Assembly: GCF_029623345.1 (NCBI RefSeq)
Contig: NZ_JAPYKH010000007.1
Coordinates: 175,953 to 239,952 of the forward strand
Source of the DNA: Sphingomonas phyllosphaerae
GTDB taxonomy: Bacteria; Pseudomonadota; Alphaproteobacteria; Sphingomonadales; Sphingomonadaceae
Reading direction: 5' to 3'
Length of the DNA: 64,000 nucleotides
Below, piece by piece: positions 44,916 through 53,414 of this stretch (the stretch's first letter is position 1; every line of letters begins with the position of its first letter). The notes under the pieces were generated by a model. It did no database searches and was not told where the DNA came from. It was given only the letters and a program-made list of their open reading frames with translations. The position numbers were made by a program, and so were the translations under genes.

Positions 44916-45596
44916 CTACAGCGCCGCCAGGAACGCCACGCCCGCGTCATAGTCGCGCCGGCGCGCCGCGGTCGCCGCGGCGGCGAGTGGGTCGTCGCCC
45001 CAGTGCTCGGCCTGCCAGCGCTCGTCGAGCGTGGCCGCGTCCCACAGCGTCTCGGCCGACACTGCGCCCTCCGCGAGCGCGAGCGCGCCTACCAACGTGC
45101 CCGTCACGGTCACCAGCGGCGACAGCGCGGCGAGCGCGAAGGCGTCGCGGCTCGCCACCGCCTCGCCGAGCCGCGCCAGCGTCTCCGCGGGCTGGGCGCG
45201 GTGCATCACGCCAGCGACCAGTTCGAAATGCACGTCATAGCGGTCGCGCGCCCAGGCGAGCAGCGGGTCCCAGGCGGCGGCCTGGCGCTCGACCAGCGCG
45301 GCAGGGGTATCGGCGCGATAGCAGAGCAGGTCGCTCTCGGCGTAGCGCGCAAGGCCCGCAGCGAAGTCGGCACGCGCGGGTGCGATCCGGTCGATCGCGG
45401 CGTTGGCGAGCCCGGTCAGCGGCATCGCGCGCGGGTCGAGCGTCTCGCCCACCGCGCGCCACTCGTCCGCCACCAGCGCCGCCAGCGCGGCGCTCGGCAG
45501 CGCCAGCGGCACGCGCCCGGGGGTGCGCACCGGCCGCTCGTCGAGCCGGACGACGCGCTCGGCGTCGACCACCACCTCGCGCCAGAAGCGCCTCAT
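44916..45596 (-). CDS. ATP12 family F1-ATPase assembly chaperone
   Basis: 226-residue ATP12-family protein, which in mitochondria and alphaproteobacteria helps assemble the alpha subunit of F1 ATP synthase. It starts at the ATG at 45596 with RRFWREVVVDAERVVRLDERPVRTP (short: LDERPVRTPG), and keeps LALPSAALAALVADEW, GLANAAIDRI, ESDLLCYRA and the WDPLLAWARDRY segment. It is the last gene of a leftward three-gene unit; its start overlaps the stop of the small membrane protein as ATGA. Cytoplasmic. Confidence 0.92.
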   Translation of the reverse strand: MRRFWREVVVDAERVVRLDERPVRTPGRVPLALPSAALAALVADEWRAVGETLDPRAMPLTGLANAAIDRIAPARADFAAGLARYAESDLLCYRADTPAALVERQAAAWDPLLAWARDRYDVHFELVAGVMHRAQPAETLARLGEAVASRDAFALAALSPLVTVTGTLVGALALAEGAVSAETLWDAATLDERWQAEHWGDDPLAAAATAARRRDYDAGVAFLAAL

Positions 45597-45808
45597 CGCT
45601 CGCTCCGCCACCGCGCCGCCAGTGCGCGCGGCACCGTCGCCATCACCCACAGCGCCGACAGCACGATCGCCACGCCGAGCAGCCGCGGCGCCAGCGTCTC
45701 GGCGCGGCCGAGCAGCACCACGCCGAGGATCGCGCCGAAGCTCGTCGCCAGCCGCACGCCCGCGATGGCGAACCAGCGCGCGAAGGCGGGGTCGCTCGGC
45801 GCGCTCAC
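45593..45808 (-). CDS. Small two-helix membrane protein
   Basis: 71-residue protein with two predicted transmembrane helices (GVRLATSFGAILGVVLLG and LLGVAIVLSALWVMATV) and a basic tail ending AARWRSER. It starts with GTG at 45808, overlapping the HAD phosphatase stop (GTGA), and its own stop overlaps the ATP12 start (ATGA), so all three are translationally coupled. The overlaps on both sides make it a real gene. I do not recognise a family with a known function; its place next to ATP12 is suggestive only. Confidence 0.75.
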   Translation of the reverse strand: MSAPSDPAFARWFAIAGVRLATSFGAILGVVLLGRAETLAPRLLGVAIVLSALWVMATVPRALAARWRSER

Positions 45809-46461
45809 GCGCAGCACCCGGCGAGCTCGTCGCAGCGCCGCGCCACCGCGTCGGCGCCTGCCGCCCACAGCGCCTCCTCGCGATGATAGCCCCAGGTGAC
45901 GCCGATCGCGCGCACGCCCGCGGCACGGGCCATCGCCATGTCGAAGCTGGTGTCGCCGATCATCACCGTCATATGGGGCGCCGCCCCGGCCTGCGCCATC
46001 GCTGCAAGGAGCATCGAGGGGTGCGGCTTGGACGGGTGACGGTCGGCGGTTTGCAGCGTGACGAACCGCTCGGTCAGGCCATGGTGCGCGAGCAGCAGCG
46101 CGAGGCCGCGATCGGACTTGCCGGTGGCGACGCCGAGCCGCCAGTCCGCGCTCGCGAGCGTGTCGAGCGCGTCGACCAGCCCGTGATACAGCGGCTCGGG
46201 ATCGAGCGCCGCCTCGGCGCGCATGCGCTGAAAGGCGACCTTATAGTCCTCGGCGAGCGCCGCGTGCCGCGCCGGGCCGGCCGCGGGCGCGAGCACCGCC
46301 ATCGCCTCGATCAGGCTGAGCCCGACGATGCCGCGGATCGATTCGCGCGCGGGCGCGGGCAGGCCGGCGCCGGCGAAGGCGGCCTCCATCGCGCGGCAGA
46401 TATTGGCCTGGCTGTCGACGAGCGTGCCGTCGCAGTCGAATACGGCGAGACGTGGGGGCAT
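45805..46461 (-). CDS. HAD-superfamily phosphatase (phosphoglycolate phosphatase-like)
   Basis: 218-residue HAD hydrolase, subfamily IA. It has DCDGTLVDS (Asp9 nucleophile, Asp11), a helical cap (residues 15-85), the Thr/Ser motif LGVATGKSD, Lys in KPHPSMLL and IGDTSFDMAMARAAG (acidic pair). Gph-type enzymes dephosphorylate 2-phosphoglycolate; related ones act on other small phosphates, so no symbol is given. It is the first gene of the coupled unit HAD, small membrane protein, ATP12, and is divergent from the small membrane protein at 46644. Confidence 0.9.
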   Translation of the reverse strand: MPPRLAVFDCDGTLVDSQANICRAMEAAFAGAGLPAPARESIRGIVGLSLIEAMAVLAPAAGPARHAALAEDYKVAFQRMRAEAALDPEPLYHGLVDALDTLASADWRLGVATGKSDRGLALLLAHHGLTERFVTLQTADRHPSKPHPSMLLAAMAQAGAAPHMTVMIGDTSFDMAMARAAGVRAIGVTWGYHREEALWAAGADAVARRCDELAGCCA

Positions 46462-46643
46462 GAGCGCGCTTAGGCCGGGCGTGCCGCAAGCGCCAGCCCG
46501 TTTCATGCTGCGGCGCAGCGGCGAGGCGTGCGCGGGTCGCGGCGGGGCGCTCGTTAACCTCTTCGTAGGTGGGAACGAATATGGTTAAGCCGTGGCGGGC
46601 GTTGGGGGCGGCCGCGTGGATCACCAATCACGAGGGTGTGGGA

Positions 46644-46850
46644 ATGCTGGAAGCCGTTGCACTGACCTATGGCATGCTGCTGAGCTTCGTGCTCTCGGGC
46701 GCGTCGCAGAACCGCAAGCTGGCGCGGCCGAACCCGGCGGTGCTGAACTATGTCGGTTATGTCCTGTTCGGCGCGACCTGCGCGCTGAGCGCCGCTCTGT
46801 CGGTCTACGCCGCCTGGGGGCTGGCGACCGGGCAGACGCTCTCGGTTTGA
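46644..46850 (+). CDS. Small two-helix membrane protein
   Basis: 68-residue hypothetical protein with two predicted membrane helices (EAVALTYGMLLSFVLSG and NYVGYVLFGATCALSAALS) joined by a short polar loop containing SQNRKLARPNP. The ATG at 46644 follows GAGGG by seven bases; an ATG at 46581 in frame would add 21 residues. It stands alone between a divergent HAD operon and a palindromic repeat. No family recognised. Confidence 0.55.
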   Translation: MLEAVALTYGMLLSFVLSGASQNRKLARPNPAVLNYVGYVLFGATCALSAALSVYAAWGLATGQTLSV

Positions 46851-47243
46851 CGCCACCGCTCAGAACGCGCTCGGGTGTGCGGTGGCCGGGGTTGAAGTCC
46901 GGACAAGGCGTTTGTCGCAAAACTGGGCGGATGATCTTCTCGTCGATGCCGCGCGGCGATTGCCCTCCCCTTTTCTGAAGGGGAGGAGCTTTCCCTCGCG
47001 TGCTAGCAAGCCTCCTGTCCCGACGCGTAGGAGAGATGACCCGGAACGGAGAAAAGCTGGCCCTGCTGCCCAGTAAATCCAAGTAGTCGCTGGCCTTCTC
47101 AAAGTTCTCGCAAGCGTCACAGAAAATCTATCTTCGGTCATCCCGCGTGATTCTTATCATCGGCGCGGGAGAGGGCGTTCAGTCCCTGTCGGCGATCCTC
47201 GTCGCGCGCGAGCGATCGTCCGCGAGATCGAGGAGTCGCTGCG
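46851..47243. other. 393-bp gap before TonB receptor
   Basis: It holds a palindromic repeat at 46964-46986 and, towards 47100-47240, the promoter side of the TonB receptor at 47244 (A/T-richer sequence around 47095-47160). No gene or RNA was found; short frames through it lack ribosome sites and family signals. Confidence 0.5.
46964..46986. repeat. CCTCCCCTT-ttctg-AAGGGGAGG palindrome
   Basis: Perfect 9-bp arms with a five-base loop. A related imperfect palindrome is at 54964-54991. This is the common sphingomonad CCCTCCCC/GGGGAGGG intergenic repeat form; it may double as a terminator for the 46644 gene. Confidence 0.55.
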
Positions 47244-50051
47244 ATGTCTTTCTATTCTTCACTCGGTGCCGCCCCGATCGGGTCGCGGCGACGCTGGCTG
47301 GCGCTGCTGCTCGCCGGCGTGGCGCCGCTGCTGCCCGCGCCCGTCGCGGCGCAGGATGCCGAGGCGCTGCGTCAGCGCAACGCGGCGCTCCCGGATCAGG
47401 TGACGCAGCTTCGCGCGGCGCTCGCCCGCGCCGGCGTCGCGGCACCGGACGCGCCCGCGCTACCCGCGGCGAGCCCCGCACCCGCCGCCACGACGGGCGA
47501 CGATCGCGGTGACCGCGGGCTCGACGACGCGATCACCGTCACCGCAGTGCGGCTCAAGGACGCGCCGCGCTCCACCTCGGCGGTCACGGGAGAGGAGCTG
47601 GAGAAGTTCCAGGTCAACAACTTCCGCGACATCGTCAACCGCATCGGCAACGTGCGCACGTCGTGGAACAACCCCAACACCGCGTCGATCTTCATCCGCG
47701 GCGTCGGCTGGGCCGCGGGCGCGGGCGTGCTCGAACCCAGCGTCGGCGTGGCGGTGGACGATGTCAGCCACGGCATCAGCGCGATGTCGGCGCTGAGCAA
47801 CTATCTCGATGTCGAGACGGTCGAGGTGGTGCGCGGCCCGACCGGCAGCGACGGGCTGCGCGCGACCAACGCGGGTCGGGTCGTGATCCGCACGCGCAAG
47901 CCGAGCTTCACCCCCGAGGCGGAGGCCGCGGTCACCGTCGGGCAGCGCAACACCCTGGTCGCCACCGCGGTGCTGGGCGGACCGATCGTCGACGACCTGC
48001 TGGCCTATCGCGTCTCGATCAACCGCGAGCAGGCGGACGGTCCCTATAAGAACCGCAACGACACGCACTTCACGTGGCGCAACACCGACCGCACCAGCGT
48101 GCGCGCGCAGCTGTTGGTCACGCCCTCACCCGCGATCGAGGCGCGGCTGATCGCCGACATCACCCCCACCAACCGCGAGATCTGCGAGAATTGCTTCGCC
48201 TTCAACCTGGTGTCGCCGCCGACCTATGACTGGATCGATCCCGCCACGGGGCGGCTCGCCGCGGTGAATTACGCCAACGAGGACACCGGCCATCTCGAGC
48301 GCCGCTGGTTCCGCCAGCGCAGCGACTATTCGGTGCGCGATTTCACCGCCAAGGCGATCAACACGATCGGCGAATATCCCAACACCTACGCCACCAAGGG
48401 CGCCTCGGGCGACATTCGGCTGACGCTCGCGCCCGACACGGTGCTGCGCTCGATCACGGCGTGGCGCGACTATTCCTTCTCGCAGGGCGCCGGCTCGCAC
48501 ACCCAGTTCGAGTGGCTGCGCGCGCCGCGCGGCACGCAGACCTCGTTCGAACAGTGGAGCCAGGAGCTGCGGCTCGACGCGCGGCCGCTCACGAGCCTGC
48601 GCTATCGCGGCGGCCTGTTCGCCTATCGCGGGCTGTTCCCCAACTACAGCCAGACCGAACGCTACGGCTCCGACGCGGGCGCCTGGTACGCCAGTCCCGC
48701 GCAATACGCGCTGCTCGATCCCGTCGATCCGGCGCTGCCCGACGCGGTCGACCCGGCCGGGCGCGGGCTGCTGCTTAACGCCGCCGACGCGCTGATCACC
48801 AAGCGGCAGGAGCGCTACCTCAACCGCACGCTCGCGGCCTATTCGCATCTTAGCTGGGACGCGACGGCGCGGCTCACGCTCGACGCCGGCGCGCGGCTGT
48901 CGCGCGAGACGCGGCACAGCCGTGCGCGCAGCTTCATCCAGTCCGAGGGGTTCGCCGCCGAGCTCGACCCCGCGCGCGTCAACGACGTGGCGCTCGGCGG
49001 CTTCGACAGCGACGCGCACGGCGCGCTGACCGCCGGCAACGACGCCGCGCAGTGCGCGCTCGCCGACCGCACCGCGCAGAAATATTTCCACGTCGCCTCC
49101 TACGCCGAGCTGAGCGACGTGCAGCGCGCGCAGCTCGGCGCCGCCAAGGGGATCCGCGCCGCGCGGCTGGGCGCGCTCTATCGCCGCAGCGAGGCCGCGC
49201 CGTATCGCGGCACGCTCGTCACCGGCGATCTGGCGGCGAGCTACAAGCTCAGCGCCGAGCACACGATCGTGGCCTCCTACCGCCACGGCGAGAAGCCGGG
49301 CGTGGCGCAGATCGTCGGCGCGAGCGCGGCGGGCGGCACCTCGCTGCCGGTCGCGGCCGAGCGGGTCGACGCCTATGAGCTGGGCGTGCGCACGATCGCG
49401 CTCGCGCACAAGCTCCAGGCCAGCGCCACCGGCTTCCGCGAGGCGTTCGCGGACTACATCCAGCCGACCTTCGTCTACGATCCGGTGCAGAGCGCGCTCA
49501 ACGGCGACGGTCATCCGGCCTATCGCGCCGCGCTGGGCAACGTGCCGCGCGTGCGCAGCCAGGGGGTTGAGCTGGACGTGGCGCTGTTCGCCATCCCCTA
49601 TACGACGCTGCGGTTCGCCGGCGCCTATACCGACGCGCGCTACCGTTCGTTCCCGCGCGCGCCCGTTCCCGGCGAGCTGGGCGGGGACAATCCCGCCGGC
49701 CCTTATCGCGACGCCAGCGGCAGCGCGCTGCCGGGGGCGCCGCGGTGGAGCGGTAACCTGTTCGGCGACTGGTCCTATCCGGTCGCGCCGGGGCGCGTGC
49801 TCCACGTCGACGTGAACCATAACTTCCAGAGCGGCTATTTCGCCGATACGACCTTGTCGCGCTACACCAGGACGCACGCCTGGGGGATCACCGACGTCTC
49901 GGCCGGGCTTGGCCTGGGCGAGGGTCGCTTCGACGTCGCGCTGCTGGTGCGCAACCTGTTCGACGTCGACAACAGCCTGCAACCGTCGTGGAACCAGTAT
50001 AAGCCCGGCATTCCGCGCTGGATCGGGGTGCAGCTGCGCGGGTCGCTGTGA
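47244..50051 (+). CDS. TonB-dependent outer-membrane receptor with coiled-coil N-terminal extension
   Basis: 935-residue TonB receptor. A signal peptide (LALLLAGVAPLLPAPVAAQ) is followed by an unusual short helical segment (DAEALRQRNAALPDQVTQL) and an Ala/Pro linker before the plug (DDAITVTAVRLKDAPRS). The plug keeps VEVVRGPTGSDGLRATNAG, short form VRGPTGS, instead of RGPQGT. The barrel ends in PGIPRWIGVQLRGSL. A Cys pair (ICENC) lies in an early loop. The ATG at 47244 follows GAGGAG by eight bases. A crotonase lies downstream after 87 bp. The ligand is unknown. Confidence 0.92.
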   Translation: MSFYSSLGAAPIGSRRRWLALLLAGVAPLLPAPVAAQDAEALRQRNAALPDQVTQLRAALARAGVAAPDAPALPAASPAPAATTGDDRGDRGLDDAITVTAVRLKDAPRSTSAVTGEELEKFQVNNFRDIVNRIGNVRTSWNNPNTASIFIRGVGWAAGAGVLEPSVGVAVDDVSHGISAMSALSNYLDVETVEVVRGPTGSDGLRATNAGRVVIRTRKPSFTPEAEAAVTVGQRNTLVATAVLGGPIVDDLLAYRVSINREQADGPYKNRNDTHFTWRNTDRTSVRAQLLVTPSPAIEARLIADITPTNREICENCFAFNLVSPPTYDWIDPATGRLAAVNYANEDTGHLERRWFRQRSDYSVRDFTAKAINTIGEYPNTYATKGASGDIRLTLAPDTVLRSITAWRDYSFSQGAGSHTQFEWLRAPRGTQTSFEQWSQELRLDARPLTSLRYRGGLFAYRGLFPNYSQTERYGSDAGAWYASPAQYALLDPVDPALPDAVDPAGRGLLLNAADALITKRQERYLNRTLAAYSHLSWDATARLTLDAGARLSRETRHSRARSFIQSEGFAAELDPARVNDVALGGFDSDAHGALTAGNDAAQCALADRTAQKYFHVASYAELSDVQRAQLGAAKGIRAARLGALYRRSEAAPYRGTLVTGDLAASYKLSAEHTIVASYRHGEKPGVAQIVGASAAGGTSLPVAAERVDAYELGVRTIALAHKLQASATGFREAFADYIQPTFVYDPVQSALNGDGHPAYRAALGNVPRVRSQGVELDVALFAIPYTTLRFAGAYTDARYRSFPRAPVPGELGGDNPAGPYRDASGSALPGAPRWSGNLFGDWSYPVAPGRVLHVDVNHNFQSGYFADTTLSRYTRTHAWGITDVSAGLGLGEGRFDVALLVRNLFDVDNSLQPSWNQYKPGIPRWIGVQLRGSL

Positions 50052-50138
50052 GCGAGCGCCGCGCCGATCCCCGGTTGACTCCGGCCGCCGCGCGGCCGTT
50101 CCTCGCGCGGTGAGGCGTGGTGCGCGAGCGGAGGCGGA

Positions 50139-50927
50139 ATGGACGAGCGGGTGACGATCGCGCTGGAGGACGGCGTCGCCGACGTGCGGCTCGCGCGCGC
50201 CGACAAGATGAACGCGCTCGACCCGGCGATGTTCGCCGCGCTGGCGGCGGCGATCGACCGGCTCGCCGGCGCACCCGGGTTGCGCGCGGTGGTGCTCTCC
50301 GGCGAGGGGCGCGGCTTCTGCGCCGGGCTCGACATGGCGGCGATGGCGGCGGGGGGCTCGGGGCTTGCGCTCGGCGAGCGCACGCACGGCGCGAGCAACG
50401 ACGTGCAATATGTCTGCACCGGCTGGCGCACGCTGCCGGTGCCGGTGATCGCCGCTGCGCACGGCGTCGCCTTCGGCGGCGGCTGCCAGCTGCTCGCCGG
50501 CGCCGACGTGCGCGTCGCGCATCCTGAGACGCGGCTGGCGATCCGCGAGGTGCATTGGGGGCTGGTGCCCGACATGGGCGGCTATGCCCTGTGGCGCGGC
50601 AGCGTGCGCGACGATGTGCTGCGCGAGCTGGTCTATACCGCGCGCGAGCTCGACGCCGCCGAGGCGCAGGCGTGCGGGCTGCTCACTTATCTGGACGAGG
50701 CACCGCGCGAGCGCGCGCTGGCGATCGCGCGGGCCATCGCGGCGCGCAGCCCCGACGCGGTGCGCGCCGCCAAGCGGCTGTTCGCGCTCGCCGCCGACGC
50801 CGACGCGCCCGCCCTTCTCGCCGCCGAGAGCGCGGAGCAGCTCGCGCTGCTGCGCTCGCCCAACCAGGCGGAGGCAGTGCGCGCCAACCTGGAGAAGCGG
50901 CCGCCGCGGTTCAGCGACGCCGGGTGA
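50139..50927 (+). CDS. Enoyl-CoA hydratase/isomerase family protein
   Basis: 262-residue crotonase-fold enzyme. The oxyanion-hole segments are GRGFCAGLDMAAM and HGVAFGGGCQLLAGADVRVA (short: FGGGCQLL). The first catalytic Glu is kept in IREVHWGLVPDMGG, while the second position appears to be Asp. It matches the crotonase group that often acts as a side-chain hydratase in beta-oxidation. It sits alone after the TonB receptor on the same strand. The ATG at 50139 follows GGAGGCGGA. Confidence 0.9.
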   Translation: MDERVTIALEDGVADVRLARADKMNALDPAMFAALAAAIDRLAGAPGLRAVVLSGEGRGFCAGLDMAAMAAGGSGLALGERTHGASNDVQYVCTGWRTLPVPVIAAAHGVAFGGGCQLLAGADVRVAHPETRLAIREVHWGLVPDMGGYALWRGSVRDDVLRELVYTARELDAAEAQACGLLTYLDEAPRERALAIARAIAARSPDAVRAAKRLFALAADADAPALLAAESAEQLALLRSPNQAEAVRANLEKRPPRFSDAG

Positions 50928-50953
50928 CGAGTCCGCCGCCTGGGCCTCACCAT

Positions 50954-51043
50954 CATCCTGAACTCGTCTCAGGATCCACTGTCCGGCAGGCGCAGCGGCA
51001 TCCGGCTACGCGGCACCATGGATCCTGAAACGAGGTCAGGATG
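50954..51043. repeat. 90-bp palindromic repeat element
   Basis: 25-base arms (50954-50978 and 51019-51043) match at 23 of 25 positions as inverted copies, with ends CATCCTGA.. and ..TCAGGATG, and enclose a 40-base centre. This is the CAGGATGACG-type dispersed repeat of sphingomonads. It has no coding capacity. Confidence 0.7.
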
Positions 51044-51215
51044 ACGCCGTGGAGTGGCAAAAGGAACGTTCAACTCCCCCACCCCGCAACCTCCCATCGC
51101 CCCGCCGCGGGACGCGCGCAACACCATGAACGCCTCGTTGTTCCCGGTTCATGCAACCGCGCTACAAGCGACACGTTACGTCCCCAACATGAATTTCGAA
51201 CGGGAGAAAGAAGTC

Positions 51216-51521
51216 ATGCGTAAGCTGATGCTGGCCTTCGGTGCCGCCGCGATGGTCGCGCCGACGCTCGTCGCCACCACCGTCGATGCCGACGCGCAGC
51301 GCCGGTACAAGTATCGCGAGTGGCGCGGCAACGACGGTCGTCTGCGCTGCCGCAAGCCGGACGGCACCACCGGCCTCGTGGTCGGGGCGGTGGCGGGCGG
51401 TTTGCTCGGTCGCACCATCGACTCGCGCGGTGACCGCACGCTCGGCACCGTGCTGGGCGGCGTCGGCGGCGCGCTCGCCGGTCGCGAGATCGAGCGCAGC
51501 GGCAAGCGCCAGTGCCGCTGA
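51216..51521 (+). CDS. Glycine-zipper 2TM-domain envelope protein
   Basis: 101-residue exported protein with a signal peptide (LMLAFGAAAMVAPTLVATT) and a glycine-zipper double helix (TTGLVVGAVAGGLLGRTI and LGTVLGGVGGALAGREI). The zipper is bracketed by Cys residues (LRCRKPDG before, QCR at the end). Such 17-kDa-antigen-like domains insert in the outer membrane or associate with it. The ATG at 51216 follows a GGAGAAAGAAG site. It is a paralogue of the protein at 52151-52717, with OsmC between. A terminator follows. Confidence 0.8.
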   Translation: MRKLMLAFGAAAMVAPTLVATTVDADAQRRYKYREWRGNDGRLRCRKPDGTTGLVVGAVAGGLLGRTIDSRGDRTLGTVLGGVGGALAGREIERSGKRQCR

Positions 51522-51565
51522 AGCGGAGCCGCGATTGAGCCTTTCGGCCTGACCGACGTTAGAGG

Positions 51566-51602
51566 GGCGCGGTCCGCGAGTGCGGGCCGCGCCTTTTCTC
51601 TT
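51566..51602 (+). terminator. Intrinsic terminator
   Basis: Stem GGCGCGGTCCGC/GCGGGCCGCGCC (12 bp with one G-T pair), four-base loop, then TTTTCTCTT. It lies 45 bp after the glycine-zipper gene and 25 bp before the OsmC start. Confidence 0.85.
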
Positions 51603-51626
51603 ATGGTCCCAACGGGAGAGTGACTC

Positions 51627-52055
51627 ATGCCCACGCGCGGTGGTTCGGCACGCTACGAAGGTCTCGGCAAGGGGGGGAAGGGCTGGACCTCGACCCAGTC
51701 CAAGGCGCTCGACGAGCAGCCCTATGGCTTCGGCACGCGCTTCGGCGACGAGCCCGGCACCAATCCCGAGGAGCTGATCGCAGCGGCGCACGCCAGCTGC
51801 TTCACCATGGCGCTGAGCTTCGCGCTCGCCGGCGCCGGCTACAACGACGGCACGCTCGAGACGAGCGCGCGAGTCACGGTCGACAAGGACGGCGACGGCT
51901 TCACCATCACCTCGTCCAAGCTCGACCTCACCGCCAAGATCCCCGGCATCGCGCCCGACGAGTTCGAGCGGATCGCCGAGGACGCCAAAGCGAACTGCCC
52001 GGTCTCCAAAGTGTTGAACGCGGAAGTGACGCTGACGCACAAGTTGGAGTCGTAA
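51627..52055 (+). CDS. OsmC family peroxiredoxin
   Basis: 142-residue OsmC-type protein that reduces organic hydroperoxides. The two redox cysteines are in HASCFTMAL and ANCPVSKVL, and the N-terminal strand SARYEGLGKGGKGW and GTNPEELIAAA match the OsmC rather than the Ohr subgroup. The ATG at 51627 follows GGGAGAG. It has its own terminator upstream and is probably transcribed separately from the two zipper genes that flank it. Cytoplasmic. Confidence 0.92.
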   Translation: MPTRGGSARYEGLGKGGKGWTSTQSKALDEQPYGFGTRFGDEPGTNPEELIAAAHASCFTMALSFALAGAGYNDGTLETSARVTVDKDGDGFTITSSKLDLTAKIPGIAPDEFERIAEDAKANCPVSKVLNAEVTLTHKLES

Positions 52056-52150
52056 GTGTCTCTGAAGTGAACAAGAGGTAGTTTCCCGTTCACGCAACCG
52101 GAGGCGCGGCGGCGCCGTTGGTACGGCATCACTCTGTAGGGAGATCAGTG

Positions 52151-52717
52151 ATGCGTATCATCCTCGCCGCCGCGCTCGCCGCCACCACCTTGGCCAGCGT
52201 CCCCGCCACGGCCGCGCCGCAGGACCCGCGCCGCGCCAACCGCGAGTATCGCGACGACGTGCGCGACGCGCGCCAGGAATATCGCGAGGATCTGCGCGGC
52301 GCCGACTCGCGCCGCGACGTGCGCGACGCGCGCCGCGAGTATCGCGACAATGTCCGCGACGCGCGGCGTGACCGCAACGAGCGGGTGCGCGACTGGCGCC
52401 GCTCGGCGCGCTACGACTATAACCGGTACGAGCCGGGGCAGCGCGCTTATTATGCCGACCGTTATTACCGCGACGGCCGCTACTATCGCGCCCGCGCACT
52501 GAACCGCAACGACCGCATCTACCGCGGCTCGGACAACCGTTATTACTGCCGCCGCAACGACGGCACGACCGGGCTGATCGTCGGCGGTCTCGCCGGCGGC
52601 GCGCTCGGCAACATCATCGCCGGCGGCGGCTCGCGCCTGCTCGGCACCGTGATCGGGGCGGGCGGCGGCGCGCTGCTCGGCCAGCAGGTCGATCGCGGCC
52701 AGGTGGTTTGCCGCTGA
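52151..52717 (+). CDS. Exported protein with charged repeats and C-terminal glycine zipper
   Basis: 188-residue protein with a signal peptide (LAAALAATTLASVPATAAP), a region of short Arg/Asp-rich repeats (DVRDARREYRDNVRDARR and related, about residues 22-85), a Tyr/Arg-rich segment (QRAYYADRYYRDGRYYRAR), and a glycine-zipper domain (TTGLIVGGLAGGALGNII and LGTVIGAGGGALLG) bracketed by Cys (YCRR and VCR). The last 60 residues match the zipper protein at 51216-51521, so the two are paralogues. The middle resembles RcnB-type periplasmic proteins. The ATG at 52151 follows GGGAGATCAGTG. Role unknown; an envelope or stress function is likely. Confidence 0.8.
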   Translation: MRIILAAALAATTLASVPATAAPQDPRRANREYRDDVRDARQEYREDLRGADSRRDVRDARREYRDNVRDARRDRNERVRDWRRSARYDYNRYEPGQRAYYADRYYRDGRYYRARALNRNDRIYRGSDNRYYCRRNDGTTGLIVGGLAGGALGNIIAGGGSRLLGTVIGAGGGALLGQQVDRGQVVCR

Positions 52718-52747
52718 GGCTGCTCGACGTCAGTGATGCGTAGGAGC

Positions 52748-52773
52748 GGGCCCCGGCAGCGATGCCGGGGCCC
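52748..52773. terminator. Hairpin between convergent genes
   Basis: Perfect 11-bp stem GGGCCCCGGCA/TGCCGGGGCCC with a GCGA loop, between the zipper gene (plus) and the small membrane gene (minus). The GNRA-type loop and long stem favour a bidirectional terminator although no T-run follows. Confidence 0.65.
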
Positions 52774-52781
52774 GTCTCGCG

Positions 52782-53003
52782 TCAGATGAAGCCGCCGCCG
52801 AGCATCAGCCGCAGCCCGAAGATCAGGATGAGCACGAGGTTGAGGTTGCGCCCGGTGTTGCGCGACGACAGCGCGCCGACCGCAGCGCCGACCACCGCGA
52901 TCGGTATGACGAACCAATAGCCCCAGGCGAGGAACGGCAGGAACGGCACGATGCCGAGCAGCAGCGCGACGAGGCCGATCAGGATCGAGAACAGGTTGAG
53001 CAT
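52782..53003 (-). CDS. Small hydrophobic membrane protein
   Basis: 73-residue protein with two or three predicted membrane helices (LFSILIGLVALLLGIVPFLP, FVIPIAVVGAAVGAL and LNLVLILIFGLRLMLGG). A short polar loop (SSRNTGRN) separates the second and third. It starts at the ATG at 53003 and converges on the zipper gene. Similar small proteins are common in sphingomonads, but no function is known to me. Confidence 0.65.
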   Translation of the reverse strand: MLNLFSILIGLVALLLGIVPFLPFLAWGYWFVIPIAVVGAAVGALSSRNTGRNLNLVLILIFGLRLMLGGGFI

Positions 53004-53414
53004 GCGCGCAAGATGGCGGCCAGCGAGGTGTATTGCAAGGGTGAGACGGCGGTAGGCGTGCCCGCGGCGCGAGGCGCACGGTCGGGCGTTTGTCGCACGC
53101 TTAATGCCATGACTCTCGTAAACCCCAGCCGTCCGACCGTCATCCCTGCGGAGGCGGGAATGACGGTAGTGGGTGGGGCTGGTCGGGTGCGCCTCAGCTT
53201 CGGTCCTCGTTTGTGGCAACAAACGTCACCTCCATCCGTCGACCGTCGAGCAATTTACTGCCACGTCGCCATTGTCCGCCGCCGACGCTTCGCCCGTTTG
53301 CACCTCCGACGCCACGTCGCCGTCGTGTCGCTCCGTGCGCCGCGATCACCCCTGCCGTCATCCACTGCACGCCCACCGATTTCCTTCGGCGGCGAAAGAG
53401 ACTAGGGCGGCGCG
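53004..53414. other. 411-bp gap before crcB
   Basis: It contains the promoter side of the small membrane gene and of crcB and a short palindrome at 53138-53165. I looked for the fluoride riboswitch that often precedes crcB and did not find a convincing one. No gene is supported here. Confidence 0.5.
53138..53165. repeat. CGTCATCCC..GGAATGACG palindrome
   Basis: Imperfect short inverted repeat of the GGGATGACG family that also forms the ends of the element at 62259-62405. The core here is much shorter, so it looks like a minimal or decayed copy. Confidence 0.5.

Noticed and set aside
46569..46643. Longer N-terminus for the small membrane protein
   Set aside because: The GTG at 46569 has no clear ribosome site; the ATG at 46644 follows GAGGG. 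The 46581 start remains possible but is not preferred.
48126..50555. Long minus-strand open frame opposite the TonB receptor at 47244
   Set aside because: Same reason: a GC-driven shadow without family motifs or a ribosome site.
53004..53414. Fluoride riboswitch upstream of crcB
   Set aside because: The expected conserved pairing segments (GG.GAUGG, CCU, ACCGCC-like and GAUG.CGCC-like) could not be placed convincingly.
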